A DNA stretch of 10,698 bases from Comamonadaceae bacterium (GCA_947460165.1 CANHKH010000071.1:1-10698), one strand, 5' to 3'. Positions 1-7,140 are shown, numbered from the stretch's first letter. The notes: a model not told the origin generated them from the sequence alone. Translations and numbers: made by a program.

Positions 1-291
1 AATGCGTTGGCCGCCATGGAAATGGGCGTGGATGATTTTGACTCGGCGGTGGCCGGTTTGGGCGGCTGTCCCTACGCTGGATTCAAAGACGCGCCAGGCA
101 ATATTGCCACCGAGGACCTGGTTCACCTGTGCCAAGAAATCGGGGTGGAAACGGGCGTGGACTTGGAGCGCTTGCTGGAGGTCGCACGGGAGGCCGAGGC
201 CATTGTGGGCCACCCTCTGCCAGGCAAGGTGATGCGCGGTGGCCACTTGGCGAGCTACCGTCGGGCAGTGGCCGCCGCCCACGCGGCCTGA
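1..291 (+). CDS. HMG-CoA lyase-like protein, C-terminal part (5' end outside window)
   Basis: This is the last 96 residues of a DRE-TIM metallolyase of the hydroxymethylglutaryl-CoA lyase type, which cleaves a 3-hydroxy-3-methylacyl-CoA thioester such as HMG-CoA to acetyl-CoA and a ketone or ketoacid. The frame is open from base 1 and ends at TGA 289-291. The diagnostic motif GLGGCPYAG lies at fragment residues 19-27, with the conserved active-site-loop cysteine at residue 23, followed by GNIATEDLV. The end (GVDLERLLEVAREAE, then HPLPGKVM) is typical of the bacterial HMGL-like branch seen in Burkholderiales catabolic operons. The next gene starts 3 bases after the stop, so it is the upstream member of the same operon. 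The catalytic N-terminal metal-binding part lies outside the window, so the exact substrate (HMG-CoA or a related acyl-CoA) cannot be judged. Confidence 0.88.
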   Translation, partial: NALAAMEMGVDDFDSAVAGLGGCPYAGFKDAPGNIATEDLVHLCQEIGVETGVDLERLLEVAREAEAIVGHPLPGKVMRGGHLASYRRAVAAAHAA

Positions 292-294
292 GCC

Positions 295-825
295 ATGGCC
301 GCCACCTCCGCTGATTTTGAGCGTTATGTGGGCCTGAGGGGGCCCCTCAAGCGCGCCCACGGGCCACTCGAGCGCGACGCCTTGCGCCGCTTTGTGCAGG
401 CCATCATGGACAAGGACCCCTTGCACCACGACCTGGACATGGCCTTGGCCGGGCCCTACGGCGAACTGGTTGCGCCGCCGCTGTACCCGGTCCATGCTTT
501 TCGCAACCCAGCCCATGGGCCTGACCCCTTGCAGTCGGTGCAGGACGACCCCGATGCAGATGGCACGTTTGGCAACGATGGCGTTTACTTTGGCCTTGAA
601 CCCATTGCCTCGCCCTTCAAACGCCTGCTCAACGGCGGCAATGACATTGAATTTGTCCGCTGCTTGGCGGTGGGCGAGTGGTGCACCGCACAGGCCCGGT
701 ACGCCAATGTACAGCTCAAAGAAGGCAAGAATGGGCAAATCTTATTGGTGGACATTGAGACCGAGTTCCGCGTGGATGGTGCGGATTTGTTGCTGATCAA
801 TCGTCAAACCTTGATCTGGAGGTGA
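295..825 (+). CDS. MaoC-like dehydratase, FAS1-type N-terminal hot-dog subunit
   Basis: A 176-residue protein that reads as a single hot-dog domain of the FAS1-like/MaoC N-terminal dehydratase type. The motif NGGNDIEFVRCLAVGEW near residues 113-129 matches the NGG-x-E-[FW]-x-R-P-[LV]-xx-GD pattern of this family. The typical catalytic HxD motif of MaoC proteins is not obvious here. In two-subunit MaoC enzymes one subunit carries the catalytic residues and the partner lacks them, so this is probably the non-catalytic or substrate-binding half of a heteromer with the next gene. The ATG at 295 follows the previous stop by 3 bases and has no clear Shine-Dalgarno sequence, which suggests translational coupling. 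Its stop overlaps the strong ribosome binding site of the next gene. The hydratase/dehydratase role on an enoyl-CoA is inferred from family and context. Confidence 0.8.
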   Translation: MAATSADFERYVGLRGPLKRAHGPLERDALRRFVQAIMDKDPLHHDLDMALAGPYGELVAPPLYPVHAFRNPAHGPDPLQSVQDDPDADGTFGNDGVYFGLEPIASPFKRLLNGGNDIEFVRCLAVGEWCTAQARYANVQLKEGKNGQILLVDIETEFRVDGADLLLINRQTLIWR

Positions 826-826
826 T
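818..826 (+). promoter_or_regulatory. Strong Shine-Dalgarno site overlapping the upstream stop codon
   Basis: GGAGGTGAT at 818-826 is an extended match to the 16S rRNA anti-Shine-Dalgarno tail. It sits just before the ATG at 830, and the stop TGA of the upstream MaoC gene (823-825) lies inside it. Ribosomes ending the first subunit therefore terminate on the initiation site of the second, an arrangement suited to balanced production of two partner subunits. Confidence 0.75.
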
Positions 827-829
827 GCC

Positions 830-1339
830 ATGACCACCAGTCCCCTTGATGTCAACCGCCTGGTCCCGGGTCAGATCCTGGCCACCTTGGACAAGGGCGT
901 GATCAGCACAGCCCACATCATGCGATGGTCGGCGGCGGTGGAAAATTTCCACCGCATCCATTACGACCATGCTTTTGCCACCGGGCACGACAAGCTTCCA
1001 GGTATTTTGATCAATGGCTCTTGGAAACAGCATGTGCTGGTGCAGTTGGTCAAAGTCAGCCTGGGGTCTGAGGGCTGGCTGTGGCGTTTGAGGTTTCGCT
1101 ATAAAAAAATGGACCTCGCCGGCGATGCGCTGCGGGCAGTGTCACAGGTGGTGGGCGCACGCACCATGGGCGATTTGGTCTTCATCACGCTGGCCGTGCA
1201 GCTGGTGAATCATTTGGGCGAAATCTCGACAGCTGGCCATGCCATTGGCGTGTTGCCTGCCCATCCGGGCGCGCGCGTGCCTTACCCGTTTGTGCCGCAA
1301 GACGTGCACCGCGAGATCGAATTCCCCCAAGACGACTGA
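830..1339 (+). CDS. MaoC/HTD2-like acyl-CoA hydratase, catalytic hot-dog subunit
   Basis: A 169-residue single hot-dog domain protein. The stretch NFHRIHYDHAFA (residues 39-50) corresponds to the active-site loop of the HTD2/MaoC branch (N-x-HRIHYD), with H44 and D46 as the likely catalytic and structural polar residues. KLPGILINGSW, some ten residues further on, matches the segment that follows the active-site helix. Classical R-hydratases have GDxNPIHxD in this loop; the Asn-His-Arg version seen here is usual for the mesaconyl/methylfumaryl-CoA hydratase-like branch, so it is not taken as loss of activity. The protein probably adds water to, or removes it from, a branched enoyl-CoA together with the preceding subunit. 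The gene starts 4 bases after its partner and is followed 7 bases later by the acyl-CoA ligase. Confidence 0.83.
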   Translation: MTTSPLDVNRLVPGQILATLDKGVISTAHIMRWSAAVENFHRIHYDHAFATGHDKLPGILINGSWKQHVLVQLVKVSLGSEGWLWRLRFRYKKMDLAGDALRAVSQVVGARTMGDLVFITLAVQLVNHLGEISTAGHAIGVLPAHPGARVPYPFVPQDVHREIEFPQDD

Positions 1340-1346
1340 ACTTGCC

Positions 1347-2888
1347 ATGAATGCACTTCGTGTGGTCGATTTGTTGTGGCATGCGGCCAGGCACCATCCT
1401 GAGCGCGTGGCGATTCGCATCGACGGCGTGGAGCGCAGCTTCGGTCAACTGGCCTCGCGGGTACAGGCCCTGGTCGCACATTGGTCCAGCACCGTGCAGC
1501 CGGGCCAACGCATTGGGCTGTGGTTCCACAACTGTCCATCCTGGGTAGAGAGTTTTTTGGCGCTCAATGCCTTGGGCGCTGTGGCCGTGCCCATCAATAC
1601 CCGACTGACAGAAGTCGAACTCAAGCAACTGCTCGGTTTGGCGCAACTCCACGGTCTGGTCACCACCCGCTTTTACCGGCGCAGGCGGTACCTAGAAGAG
1701 GCCATGCAGGCCCTGGACGGCGCAAACTCGCAGGTGCGCGTGTGGCAAGCTGATGACCTGTTGCCACCCCATGCCTGGTCAGTTTGCACGGTGGGCCCGC
1801 ATTCAGCGCGCGAGCCTGTGCCCATGCCCGCAGATGTGTTTTGCATTCAATACACCTCGGGCACCACCTCCTTGCCCAAAGGCGTCATGCTCACCAATGC
1901 GGCCTACCTTGCGACGGCATCATGTGTGGCGCGCTGTCAGGGGCTGAGCCCGTCAAGCCAGTTTTTGAGCGCCGGGCCGTTTTTTCACTGCAGTGGGTCC
2001 ATGCACGCACTGACCGTGTGCCTGCTTTCGGCCTGCACGCTCACTTCGATGTCGGTTTGGGACCCTGAACAATTTTTGGACTTGGTCGAGCAGCACCGCT
2101 GTGATGTCTCGCACATGGTTTATTTTCGCGATGTGCTCGCTTTGGGGGCAGAGCGCGCTCGCCAGAAGTTGAGCAGCATGCAAGTCAGCCACGACCTGGG
2201 CACGCCTGCTTTTTTGCAGCGCATCCATGATGAGTTGGACATCCCGGGCATCTCCAACATTTATGGCATGACGGAGACGGCCGGTCAGTTCACCATGTGG
2301 TATCCGGACGACCCGCTCACACTGCGGCTCAGTGCCAACGGCAGACCGCAGCCAGGCAACGAAATTCGCATCGTGGATCCACTCCATTTAGCGCCCGTGC
2401 CCGATGGCTCTACGGGTGAGATTCAAATGCGTGGTCACACCCTGAGCCCAGGCTACTTTGCCAACCCGCAGGCCCAGGCCGAAGCCTTGACAGCCGACGG
2501 TTGGTTTCGCTCAGGTGATCTCGGCCGATTGGAGCAAGGCCACTTGGTGTATGTGGCTCGTCTCAAAGAAATCATTCGCGTGGGCGGTGAAAACATGGCC
2601 CCTGCGGAGGTCGAGGAGGCTTTGCGCGAGATTTGCGGCTCGCAAATGGTGTGTGTGTTGGGCATGCCCGATGCCCGCCTCGATGAAGTTCCTGCTGCCG
2701 TGCTGGTGCAACCCCTCATGCAGGAATGGCCGCAGGTCTTGGCCTTGCTGCGCCAGCGTTTGGCCAGCTTCAAGGTGCCTCGATCGGTCTACCTTGCCGA
2801 TGCCTTGCCCAATACGGCCACCAATCGGGTGCAGCGCGCGGTGCTGCGTTCTTGGATAGAGCAGGACAAGCTAGAACGTGTGGTCTGA
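1347..2888 (+). CDS. CaiC-like ATP-dependent acyl-CoA ligase (AMP-binding family)
   Basis: A 513-residue ANL-superfamily enzyme that activates a carboxylic acid with ATP to an acyl-adenylate and then to the CoA thioester. The ATP-binding loop YTSGTTSLPKG is at residues 169-179; Ser in place of the usual Gly after TSGTT also occurs in carnitine/crotonobetaine ligase CaiC. YGMTE is at 306-310, SGDLG at 389-393, and the hinge/A8 motif (RLKEIIRVGGENMAP) follows. At the C-terminal A10 motif the sequence is PNTATNRVQR, so Arg494 occupies the place normally held by the catalytic Lys. The frame stays open upstream of 1347, but the longer start would overlap the MaoC gene with unrelated low-complexity sequence, so ATG 1347 is preferred: MNALRVVDLLWHAA is a typical N-terminus. 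Length matches CaiC (about 517). The acid substrate is unknown; neighbours suggest a branched or hydroxylated acid. Confidence 0.88.
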   Translation: MNALRVVDLLWHAARHHPERVAIRIDGVERSFGQLASRVQALVAHWSSTVQPGQRIGLWFHNCPSWVESFLALNALGAVAVPINTRLTEVELKQLLGLAQLHGLVTTRFYRRRRYLEEAMQALDGANSQVRVWQADDLLPPHAWSVCTVGPHSAREPVPMPADVFCIQYTSGTTSLPKGVMLTNAAYLATASCVARCQGLSPSSQFLSAGPFFHCSGSMHALTVCLLSACTLTSMSVWDPEQFLDLVEQHRCDVSHMVYFRDVLALGAERARQKLSSMQVSHDLGTPAFLQRIHDELDIPGISNIYGMTETAGQFTMWYPDDPLTLRLSANGRPQPGNEIRIVDPLHLAPVPDGSTGEIQMRGHTLSPGYFANPQAQAEALTADGWFRSGDLGRLEQGHLVYVARLKEIIRVGGENMAPAEVEEALREICGSQMVCVLGMPDARLDEVPAAVLVQPLMQEWPQVLALLRQRLASFKVPRSVYLADALPNTATNRVQRAVLRSWIEQDKLERVV

Positions 2889-2910
2889 GCCGGCGTCAAC
2901 CGGTTTTTTT
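2888..2910 (+). terminator. Small terminator-like hairpin inside the operon
   Basis: Just after the ligase stop, AGCCGG (2888-2893) can pair with CCGGTT (2900-2905) around a CGTCAA loop, and seven T residues follow at 2904-2910. The stem is short (four G-C pairs plus one or two weak pairs), so it may be a leaky intrinsic terminator or attenuator rather than a full stop. Seventeen bases lie between its T-run and the next ATG (2928). Confidence 0.45.
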
Positions 2911-2927
2911 AAGAACGGAGACTGAGC

Positions 2928-4550
2928 ATGAATTCAAGAACTCTGGACATGGACCGAATCGAGCAGGATCAACAGGCATTGTCCCGATTGATTGAGCTTC
3001 TGGGCACTGAGCGTGTGGGGCTGGACCTGGCCGAGCGGCAGTTGTATTCCATGGACTTTTCAGAAGAAGTGGGTGAGACCGCCATGGCAGTGCTGCGCCC
3101 GCGCAGTGTCGAGGACCTCAGTGCCATCATGCGGATTGCGCAAGAAGAAGGCTTGGCCGTCAACACCCGGGGTGGTGGCATGTCTTACACCAAGGGCCAT
3201 GTGCCGGTCAGGCCGCGCACGGTGGTGGTGGACAACGCCGTGTTCAACCGGGTGCTTGAGGTCAATGTGCAGGACCGCTATGTGTCCCTAGAGACCGGCG
3301 TGCGCTGGGTCGACCTGCGCCGCGCACTCAAGGGCACGGGCATGCGCGTGCCCTACCTTGGCACGCTGTCGGGCAACCACGCCACGGTGGGCGGTGGTTT
3401 GTCGCAAAACGCCACCGGCATGGGCCGCATGACCTTGGCCGAGCATGTGCTGGGCTTGGAGGTGGTGCTCGGGGACGGTCGGGTGCTGCGCACCGGGTCC
3501 TGGGCCACTTCAGGAACAGCCCCTTTTTACCGTTACAACGGGCCTGACCTGACGGGCATGTTCCTGTGCGACTCTGGCGCTTTTGGCCTCAAGACCAAGG
3601 TGCATTTGTTGCTGGAGCCTTGGCCCAAAATGTCTTTTGGTTGCGTCACATTTCCGGACCGCGTCAGCCTGGTGCGCGCGCAGGCGGCCATGGCCCAAAG
3701 CGGCTTGCACACAGAAGCCTTTGCATTTGATGGCTACTTTGTGGGCGAGTACGCGCTCAAGCCCTCGCCGCCGGCGCAAGACAAGCGACAAATGATTGCC
3801 GATTACTGGGCGGACAACCCCAACAAATGGCGCGCTTTGCGGGGACTGATTCGCGCCTGGCACCCGTCTGGGCTGGGTTTTCTTCGTGGGCTGCCCAACG
3901 CGATGTACTACATCGCCGAGGCCGCCGATCAAGCTGCGGCCGATCGCGTGCGGCAGCGCATTGCGCTTCTTTGCAAGCCTTATGGCGCGCGGGAATTGCC
4001 CACCACCATACCCTTTGGCTTGCGCTATGGCCCTTACTTGAACGTGGGCGAGATCATGGCCAACCGCGACGGCGAGGTGAATTTTCCGATCAACGCCAAA
4101 TTCCCGGCCTCCAAGGCGGTGCAGGCCATGCAAGCCTTTGAGGCTTTTGCCGCCGATAACGCCGCCCTGATGCAGCAGCACGGTATACGCATGGCTTGCA
4201 ACTCGCTCCTTCATGGGCATTTTTGGGGCATTGAGCCCGTGATTTTTTGGAAACGACCGCTGGGGCCCTACCGCAGCCACTACGCCACCCCCGAGCGGCG
4301 GGCGAGTTCCACTTCGGTCGAGGAAAACGCCGAGCGCACAGCCGCGGCCCTGGACCTGCGCTACAGGCTGCAACGGGTGTTCAGAGACATGGGCTCCTTG
4401 CATGTGCAGTGGGCCAAGTCCTACCCTTTTGCACAAGCCTTGGAAGGTCAAGAAACTTGGGGCTTGCTCCAGCAGATCAAAGATGTGGTGGACCCCTCGC
4501 ATGTGATCAATCCCGGCGTGCTGGGCTTGGGCTTGGAGCCAAGGCCGTGA
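2928..4550 (+). CDS. FAD-linked oxidoreductase of the GlcD/VAO (PCMH) type
   Basis: A 540-residue flavoprotein. The N-terminal half has the PCMH-type FAD-binding fold: VNTRGGGMSYTKG around residues 79-91 binds the FAD pyrophosphate, GNHATVGGGLSQNATG at 149-164 is the second FAD loop, and LCDSGAFGLKT near 213-223 closes the domain. The C-terminal half is a substrate-binding cap, and the end, VDPSHVINPGVLGLG, is the usual C-terminal motif of GlcD, D-lactate dehydrogenase and VAO-like enzymes. The family oxidises alpha-hydroxy acids, alkylphenols or similar alcohols; no covalent-FAD histidine or tyrosine could be assigned by eye. ACGGAG at 2915-2920 is a good ribosome binding site 7 bases before the ATG. 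The stop overlaps the GTG start of the next gene by 4 bases. No partner iron-sulfur subunit (GlcE or GlcF type) is visible nearby. Confidence 0.87.
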   Translation: MNSRTLDMDRIEQDQQALSRLIELLGTERVGLDLAERQLYSMDFSEEVGETAMAVLRPRSVEDLSAIMRIAQEEGLAVNTRGGGMSYTKGHVPVRPRTVVVDNAVFNRVLEVNVQDRYVSLETGVRWVDLRRALKGTGMRVPYLGTLSGNHATVGGGLSQNATGMGRMTLAEHVLGLEVVLGDGRVLRTGSWATSGTAPFYRYNGPDLTGMFLCDSGAFGLKTKVHLLLEPWPKMSFGCVTFPDRVSLVRAQAAMAQSGLHTEAFAFDGYFVGEYALKPSPPAQDKRQMIADYWADNPNKWRALRGLIRAWHPSGLGFLRGLPNAMYYIAEAADQAAADRVRQRIALLCKPYGARELPTTIPFGLRYGPYLNVGEIMANRDGEVNFPINAKFPASKAVQAMQAFEAFAADNAALMQQHGIRMACNSLLHGHFWGIEPVIFWKRPLGPYRSHYATPERRASSTSVEENAERTAAALDLRYRLQRVFRDMGSLHVQWAKSYPFAQALEGQETWGLLQQIKDVVDPSHVINPGVLGLGLEPRP

Positions 4551-5431
4551 GTTGGACCCTGCACACGCTTGACCTTGGCGAGGTTGAACTCAACCAGCGC
4601 CGCATGGTGCCCAATGCCGAGGCGCCCGGCGTGGTGCGGGTGCCGGTGCAAGCTTGGCTGCTGGTGCAAGGCGAGCAGCGGGTGGTCATTGACACGGGTT
4701 TCCGCGAGCCCAACATCTTGCGCCGCTTGGGTGACAACGCTTGCGGCATAGAGCAACCCCACCAGCGCTTGGTTGAGCAGCTGCGCTTGCACGGCCTGGC
4801 ACCTGCGGACGTGCAATTTGTGTTGCACACCCATTTGCACATTGACCACGCCGGTCAGACCGACCAGTTCCCTATGAGCACCGTGGTGGTGGTCAACCGC
4901 CGCGAGTTGGAGTACGCGGTCAGCGGATTGTCTGGGCCTTCGTACCCGCCAGAGGACATCAAACACCTGATTGATCGACTGCACACACGCGGTGCATTGA
5001 GCTTGCTGGACCTGGAGGCCACGGGCTCAGAAAGCGTGCTGCCTGGCTTGCGCTGCCTGCCTGCCGGCGGTCACACCGAGGGCTCCATGCTGGTGGTGGC
5101 CGATACCGACCAAGGCGTGGCCGTTTTTTGTGGTGACCTCATCTACAGTGTGCGCCATCAACTGCTCGCGCCCACCTTGACTTTCAACGACGTGGGCTTG
5201 TCCGCCAACCATGTGGTGGCCAGGCGCAGTGAGAAAGCTGCGCTCAAACGCATGATGCGCGTGGCGCCACATTTCAAGCTCTTTCCCAGCCACGACCGGC
5301 CGGTCTGGGTGAAGGACGCGCGCGTGGTGCAAGGCGCCGACGACTGCCTCCCCGGTCAGGCGGGTGGCTGCTGGTGCCAGCAGACCAGCATGGGTTACAG
5401 CGAGCCTGAAGCCCAAGGGAGCAGCTCATGA
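4547..5431 (+). CDS. Metallo-beta-lactamase-fold hydrolase, lactonase-like
   Basis: A 294-residue cytosolic metallohydrolase. The complete binuclear metal site is visible: HTHLHIDHAG at 94-103 gives His96, His98, Asp100 and His101; His176 lies in GGHTEGS, Asp197 in CGDLIY and His249 in FPSHDRP. The layout resembles AHL-lactonase-like MBL proteins, so cleavage of a lactone or an ester is the likeliest reaction, but MBL subfamilies vary widely. The chosen start is GTG 4547: it overlaps the FAD-oxidase stop as GTGA, has GGAG at 4535-4538 eight bases upstream, and gives a natural N-terminus (MSWTLHTLDLGEVEL). The frame is open much further upstream, but that stretch lies over the FAD gene and shows no domain. 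The C-terminal tail after residue 265 includes a Cys pair (GGCWCQQ) of unknown meaning. The stop overlaps the next start as ATGA. Confidence 0.86.
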   Translation: MSWTLHTLDLGEVELNQRRMVPNAEAPGVVRVPVQAWLLVQGEQRVVIDTGFREPNILRRLGDNACGIEQPHQRLVEQLRLHGLAPADVQFVLHTHLHIDHAGQTDQFPMSTVVVVNRRELEYAVSGLSGPSYPPEDIKHLIDRLHTRGALSLLDLEATGSESVLPGLRCLPAGGHTEGSMLVVADTDQGVAVFCGDLIYSVRHQLLAPTLTFNDVGLSANHVVARRSEKAALKRMMRVAPHFKLFPSHDRPVWVKDARVVQGADDCLPGQAGGCWCQQTSMGYSEPEAQGSSS

Positions 5432-6219
5432 AAATTTGGTATCAAAGTGCCAGTGCCTACGGCCATGAGCCCGTGTGGGACGACTACGGCCGCACGGTGC
5501 TGGCACAGTGCCGCGCTGTGCTCAGGCCCGACACCGACATTGAGCTCCATGGCATCCAAGTGATGGTCCGTGACGTGGAGAACTGGCGCGGTCTTCAATA
5601 TTTCCAAAATATGCAGACCCTCCACAACATGAGGCGCGCCGAGGAACAGGGCTTTGACGCCTTCGTCATCGGCTGCACGCTCGATGTGGGTCTGTATGAA
5701 GGTCGCAGCCTCCTTGACATGCCGGTCATCGGCATCAGCGAAGCGGCTTACCACCTGGCCATGACCATGGGCAGGCAATTTGCCGTGGTGACCAGTTCAA
5801 GCGCTTTTTGCGAGGTGTATGGCGAGCAGGTCGTGCGCTACGGTGTGGATCGCCGCTACCTGCCAGGCCCCTACATCGTCGAGGCCTCAGAAGAAGAAAT
5901 TGCCACCTCTTTGGGTCAGCCCGGTCCCTTGCTCGACAAGTTCATGGCCACGGCCCAACGTGCAGTGCGAGACGGTGCCTCTGTGATCGTTCCTGGCCCG
6001 GCCTTCTTGTCCACCCTGGCGCACCGCGCAGGCATCACCAGCATTGAGGGCGCGCCCGTGCTGGACACCATTGCGGTGGCCGCCAAGACCGCTGAGATGC
6101 AAATCGATTTGTGGCGGGCAGGCTTGAGGCCCTCTCGCAGAATCGGTGGCTTTCAGCGACCACAGGGGGGATGGAAGCACCCGGCCTTTGAAGCTTTTCG
6201 GTCCGTGTCTGGCTTGTGA
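5428..6219 (+). CDS. Asp/Glu/hydantoin racemase-family protein with one catalytic Cys
   Basis: A 263-residue protein of the aspartate/glutamate/hydantoin racemase superfamily, whose members racemise or isomerise substrates at an acidic alpha carbon using two cysteines. The first catalytic region is present: FVIGCTLDVGLYEGR, with Cys83. The second half of the pseudo-repeat reads VIVPGPAFLS, with Pro191 where the second cysteine is expected, so a two-base racemase mechanism is doubtful and a single-Cys isomerase or decarboxylase reaction is possible. VLDTIAVAAKTAEMQ near the C-terminus is the usual family ending. AAGGGAG at 5415-5421 is a strong ribosome binding site 6 bases before the ATG, and the ATGA overlap couples it to the MBL gene. 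It is the last gene of the operon. A role as an epimerase or isomerase feeding the neighbouring FAD enzyme is inferred from context only. Confidence 0.8.
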   Translation: MKIWYQSASAYGHEPVWDDYGRTVLAQCRAVLRPDTDIELHGIQVMVRDVENWRGLQYFQNMQTLHNMRRAEEQGFDAFVIGCTLDVGLYEGRSLLDMPVIGISEAAYHLAMTMGRQFAVVTSSSAFCEVYGEQVVRYGVDRRYLPGPYIVEASEEEIATSLGQPGPLLDKFMATAQRAVRDGASVIVPGPAFLSTLAHRAGITSIEGAPVLDTIAVAAKTAEMQIDLWRAGLRPSRRIGGFQRPQGGWKHPAFEAFRSVSGL

Positions 6220-6284
6220 GCTTGACCGGCAGAAAATTGCCACAAACATTCGAAGATTCAGCCAAAGTTTTGATTCAACCCGGA

Positions 6285-6385
6285 CAACAAGAAGCACAGG
6301 TCTTGGAGAAAGGCGCACTGAGAAGGTGGGGCTTGACTGTGCGCAAAGCAGGGACAACTCACTCCAAGAGACCTGCTTGCGTCTT
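6285..6385. repeat. Imperfect long inverted repeat in convergent intergenic gap
   Basis: Between the operon end and ugpQ, the left arm around 6285-6308 (core CAGGTCTTGGAG at 6297-6308) is the near reverse complement of a right arm around 6362-6385 (core CTCCAAGAGACCTG at 6362-6375), with small insertions. Inside lies a second stem, GCGCAC (6313-6318) with GTGCGC (6339-6344). There is no T-run, so it is not a classical intrinsic terminator. It could be a bidirectional terminator for the convergent genes or a remnant of a small mobile element. Confidence 0.4.
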
Positions 6386-6396
6386 GTGAATCGCTC

Positions 6397-7140
6397 TCAC
6401 ACCAGCGACTGTGGATAAAAAAGATCCACGCGGTCGGTGATGATGCCGTCTGTGCCCAGCGCCCACAGGCGCTGCACCGTTTTTTCGTCATTGGCGGTGT
6501 AGCTCAAGCAGCGCATGCCTGCGGCGTGCACCTGGGCCACGGTGCTGGCGTCCCACAGGGGGTGGTGGCAGACCACGGCCTTGCAGCTCAGGTCCTGCGC
6601 TTGGCTGAACCAGCCGTCGGTCCAGCTGTGCAGCAGCAAAGCACGGGGCAGCTCGGGGGCGGCCAGGCGCGCCGCCGCCAGGGCCTCGGCCTGGAAGGAG
6701 CTGAGCAAGGGCGGGGTGGCGGCGCCCGCCCAGAGGCGGGCGGCTTCGCGTGCCACCCCATCCCCGGTGCGGGCCTCGGTGCCTGGCGTGGGCTTGATCT
6801 CAATGTTCAGCATGTGGCCTTGGGCCAGGCACCAGCGGGCCAGTGCTTCTAAGCGCAGCAGGGGCTCGCCTGCATGGCCCGGTGAATGCCAGCTGCCTGC
6901 GTCCAGCCGGGACAGCTGAGCCCAAGTCAGGTCACCGGCGCTGCCGCGCCCGTTGCTGGTGCGCTCCAGGGTGGCGTCATGCAGCAAAAACACCTCGCCG
7001 TCGGCACTGAGCTTGGCGTCGCACTCGAACATGCGAAAGCCGTGGTGCGCGCCCAAGCGAAAAGCGGCCAGGGTGTTTTCAGGGGCCAGCAGGCCTGCGC
7101 CCCGGTGGGCGATCCAGCGCGGGTAGGGCCAAGCCGTCAT
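6397..7140 (-). CDS. ugpQ: Glycerophosphodiester phosphodiesterase, cytosolic UgpQ type
   Basis: A 247-residue GDPD TIM-barrel enzyme, the same length as E. coli UgpQ, that hydrolyses glycerophosphodiesters to sn-glycerol-3-phosphate and an alcohol. Catalytic and metal residues are all visible: IAHRGAG (His12, Arg13), PENT (Glu21), FECDAKLSADG (Glu39, Asp41), LLHDATLERTSNG (His54) and NIEIKP (Glu115, Lys117). The end, GTDGIITDRVDLF, is the usual C-terminal motif. There is no signal peptide, consistent with a cytosolic role acting on substrate imported by the Ugp ABC transporter. The ATG overlaps the stop of the upstream ugpC remnant by one base (TGATG), the normal ugpC-ugpQ coupling. Because ugpC is truncated here, expression now depends on whatever promoter lies upstream of about 7500, and none is evident. 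Confidence 0.92.
   Translation of the reverse strand: MTAWPYPRWIAHRGAGLLAPENTLAAFRLGAHHGFRMFECDAKLSADGEVFLLHDATLERTSNGRGSAGDLTWAQLSRLDAGSWHSPGHAGEPLLRLEALARWCLAQGHMLNIEIKPTPGTEARTGDGVAREAARLWAGAATPPLLSSFQAEALAAARLAAPELPRALLLHSWTDGWFSQAQDLSCKAVVCHHPLWDASTVAQVHAAGMRCLSYTANDEKTVQRLWALGTDGIITDRVDLFYPQSLV

Noticed and set aside
883..930. Loss of the catalytic Asp in the MaoC active-site loop as a sign of inactivity
   Set aside because: The Asn-x-His-Arg-Ile-His-Tyr-Asp form is normal for the HTD2-like branch, so it does not indicate a dead enzyme.
1239..1346. Earlier in-frame ATG for the acyl-CoA ligase
   Set aside because: It would lie inside the MaoC gene and add 36 residues of arginine- and cysteine-rich sequence not seen in the family.
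3510..4502. A 330-codon open frame on the minus strand inside the FAD oxidoreductase gene
   Set aside because: The plus-strand frame has clear FAD motifs throughout; the antisense frame has no recognisable domain and is a high-GC shadow.
4247..4546. N-terminal extension of the MBL hydrolase by about 100 codons
   Set aside because: It overlaps the FAD gene, resembles no domain, and GTG 4547 has a ribosome binding site and the same 4-base overlap style as the next gene.
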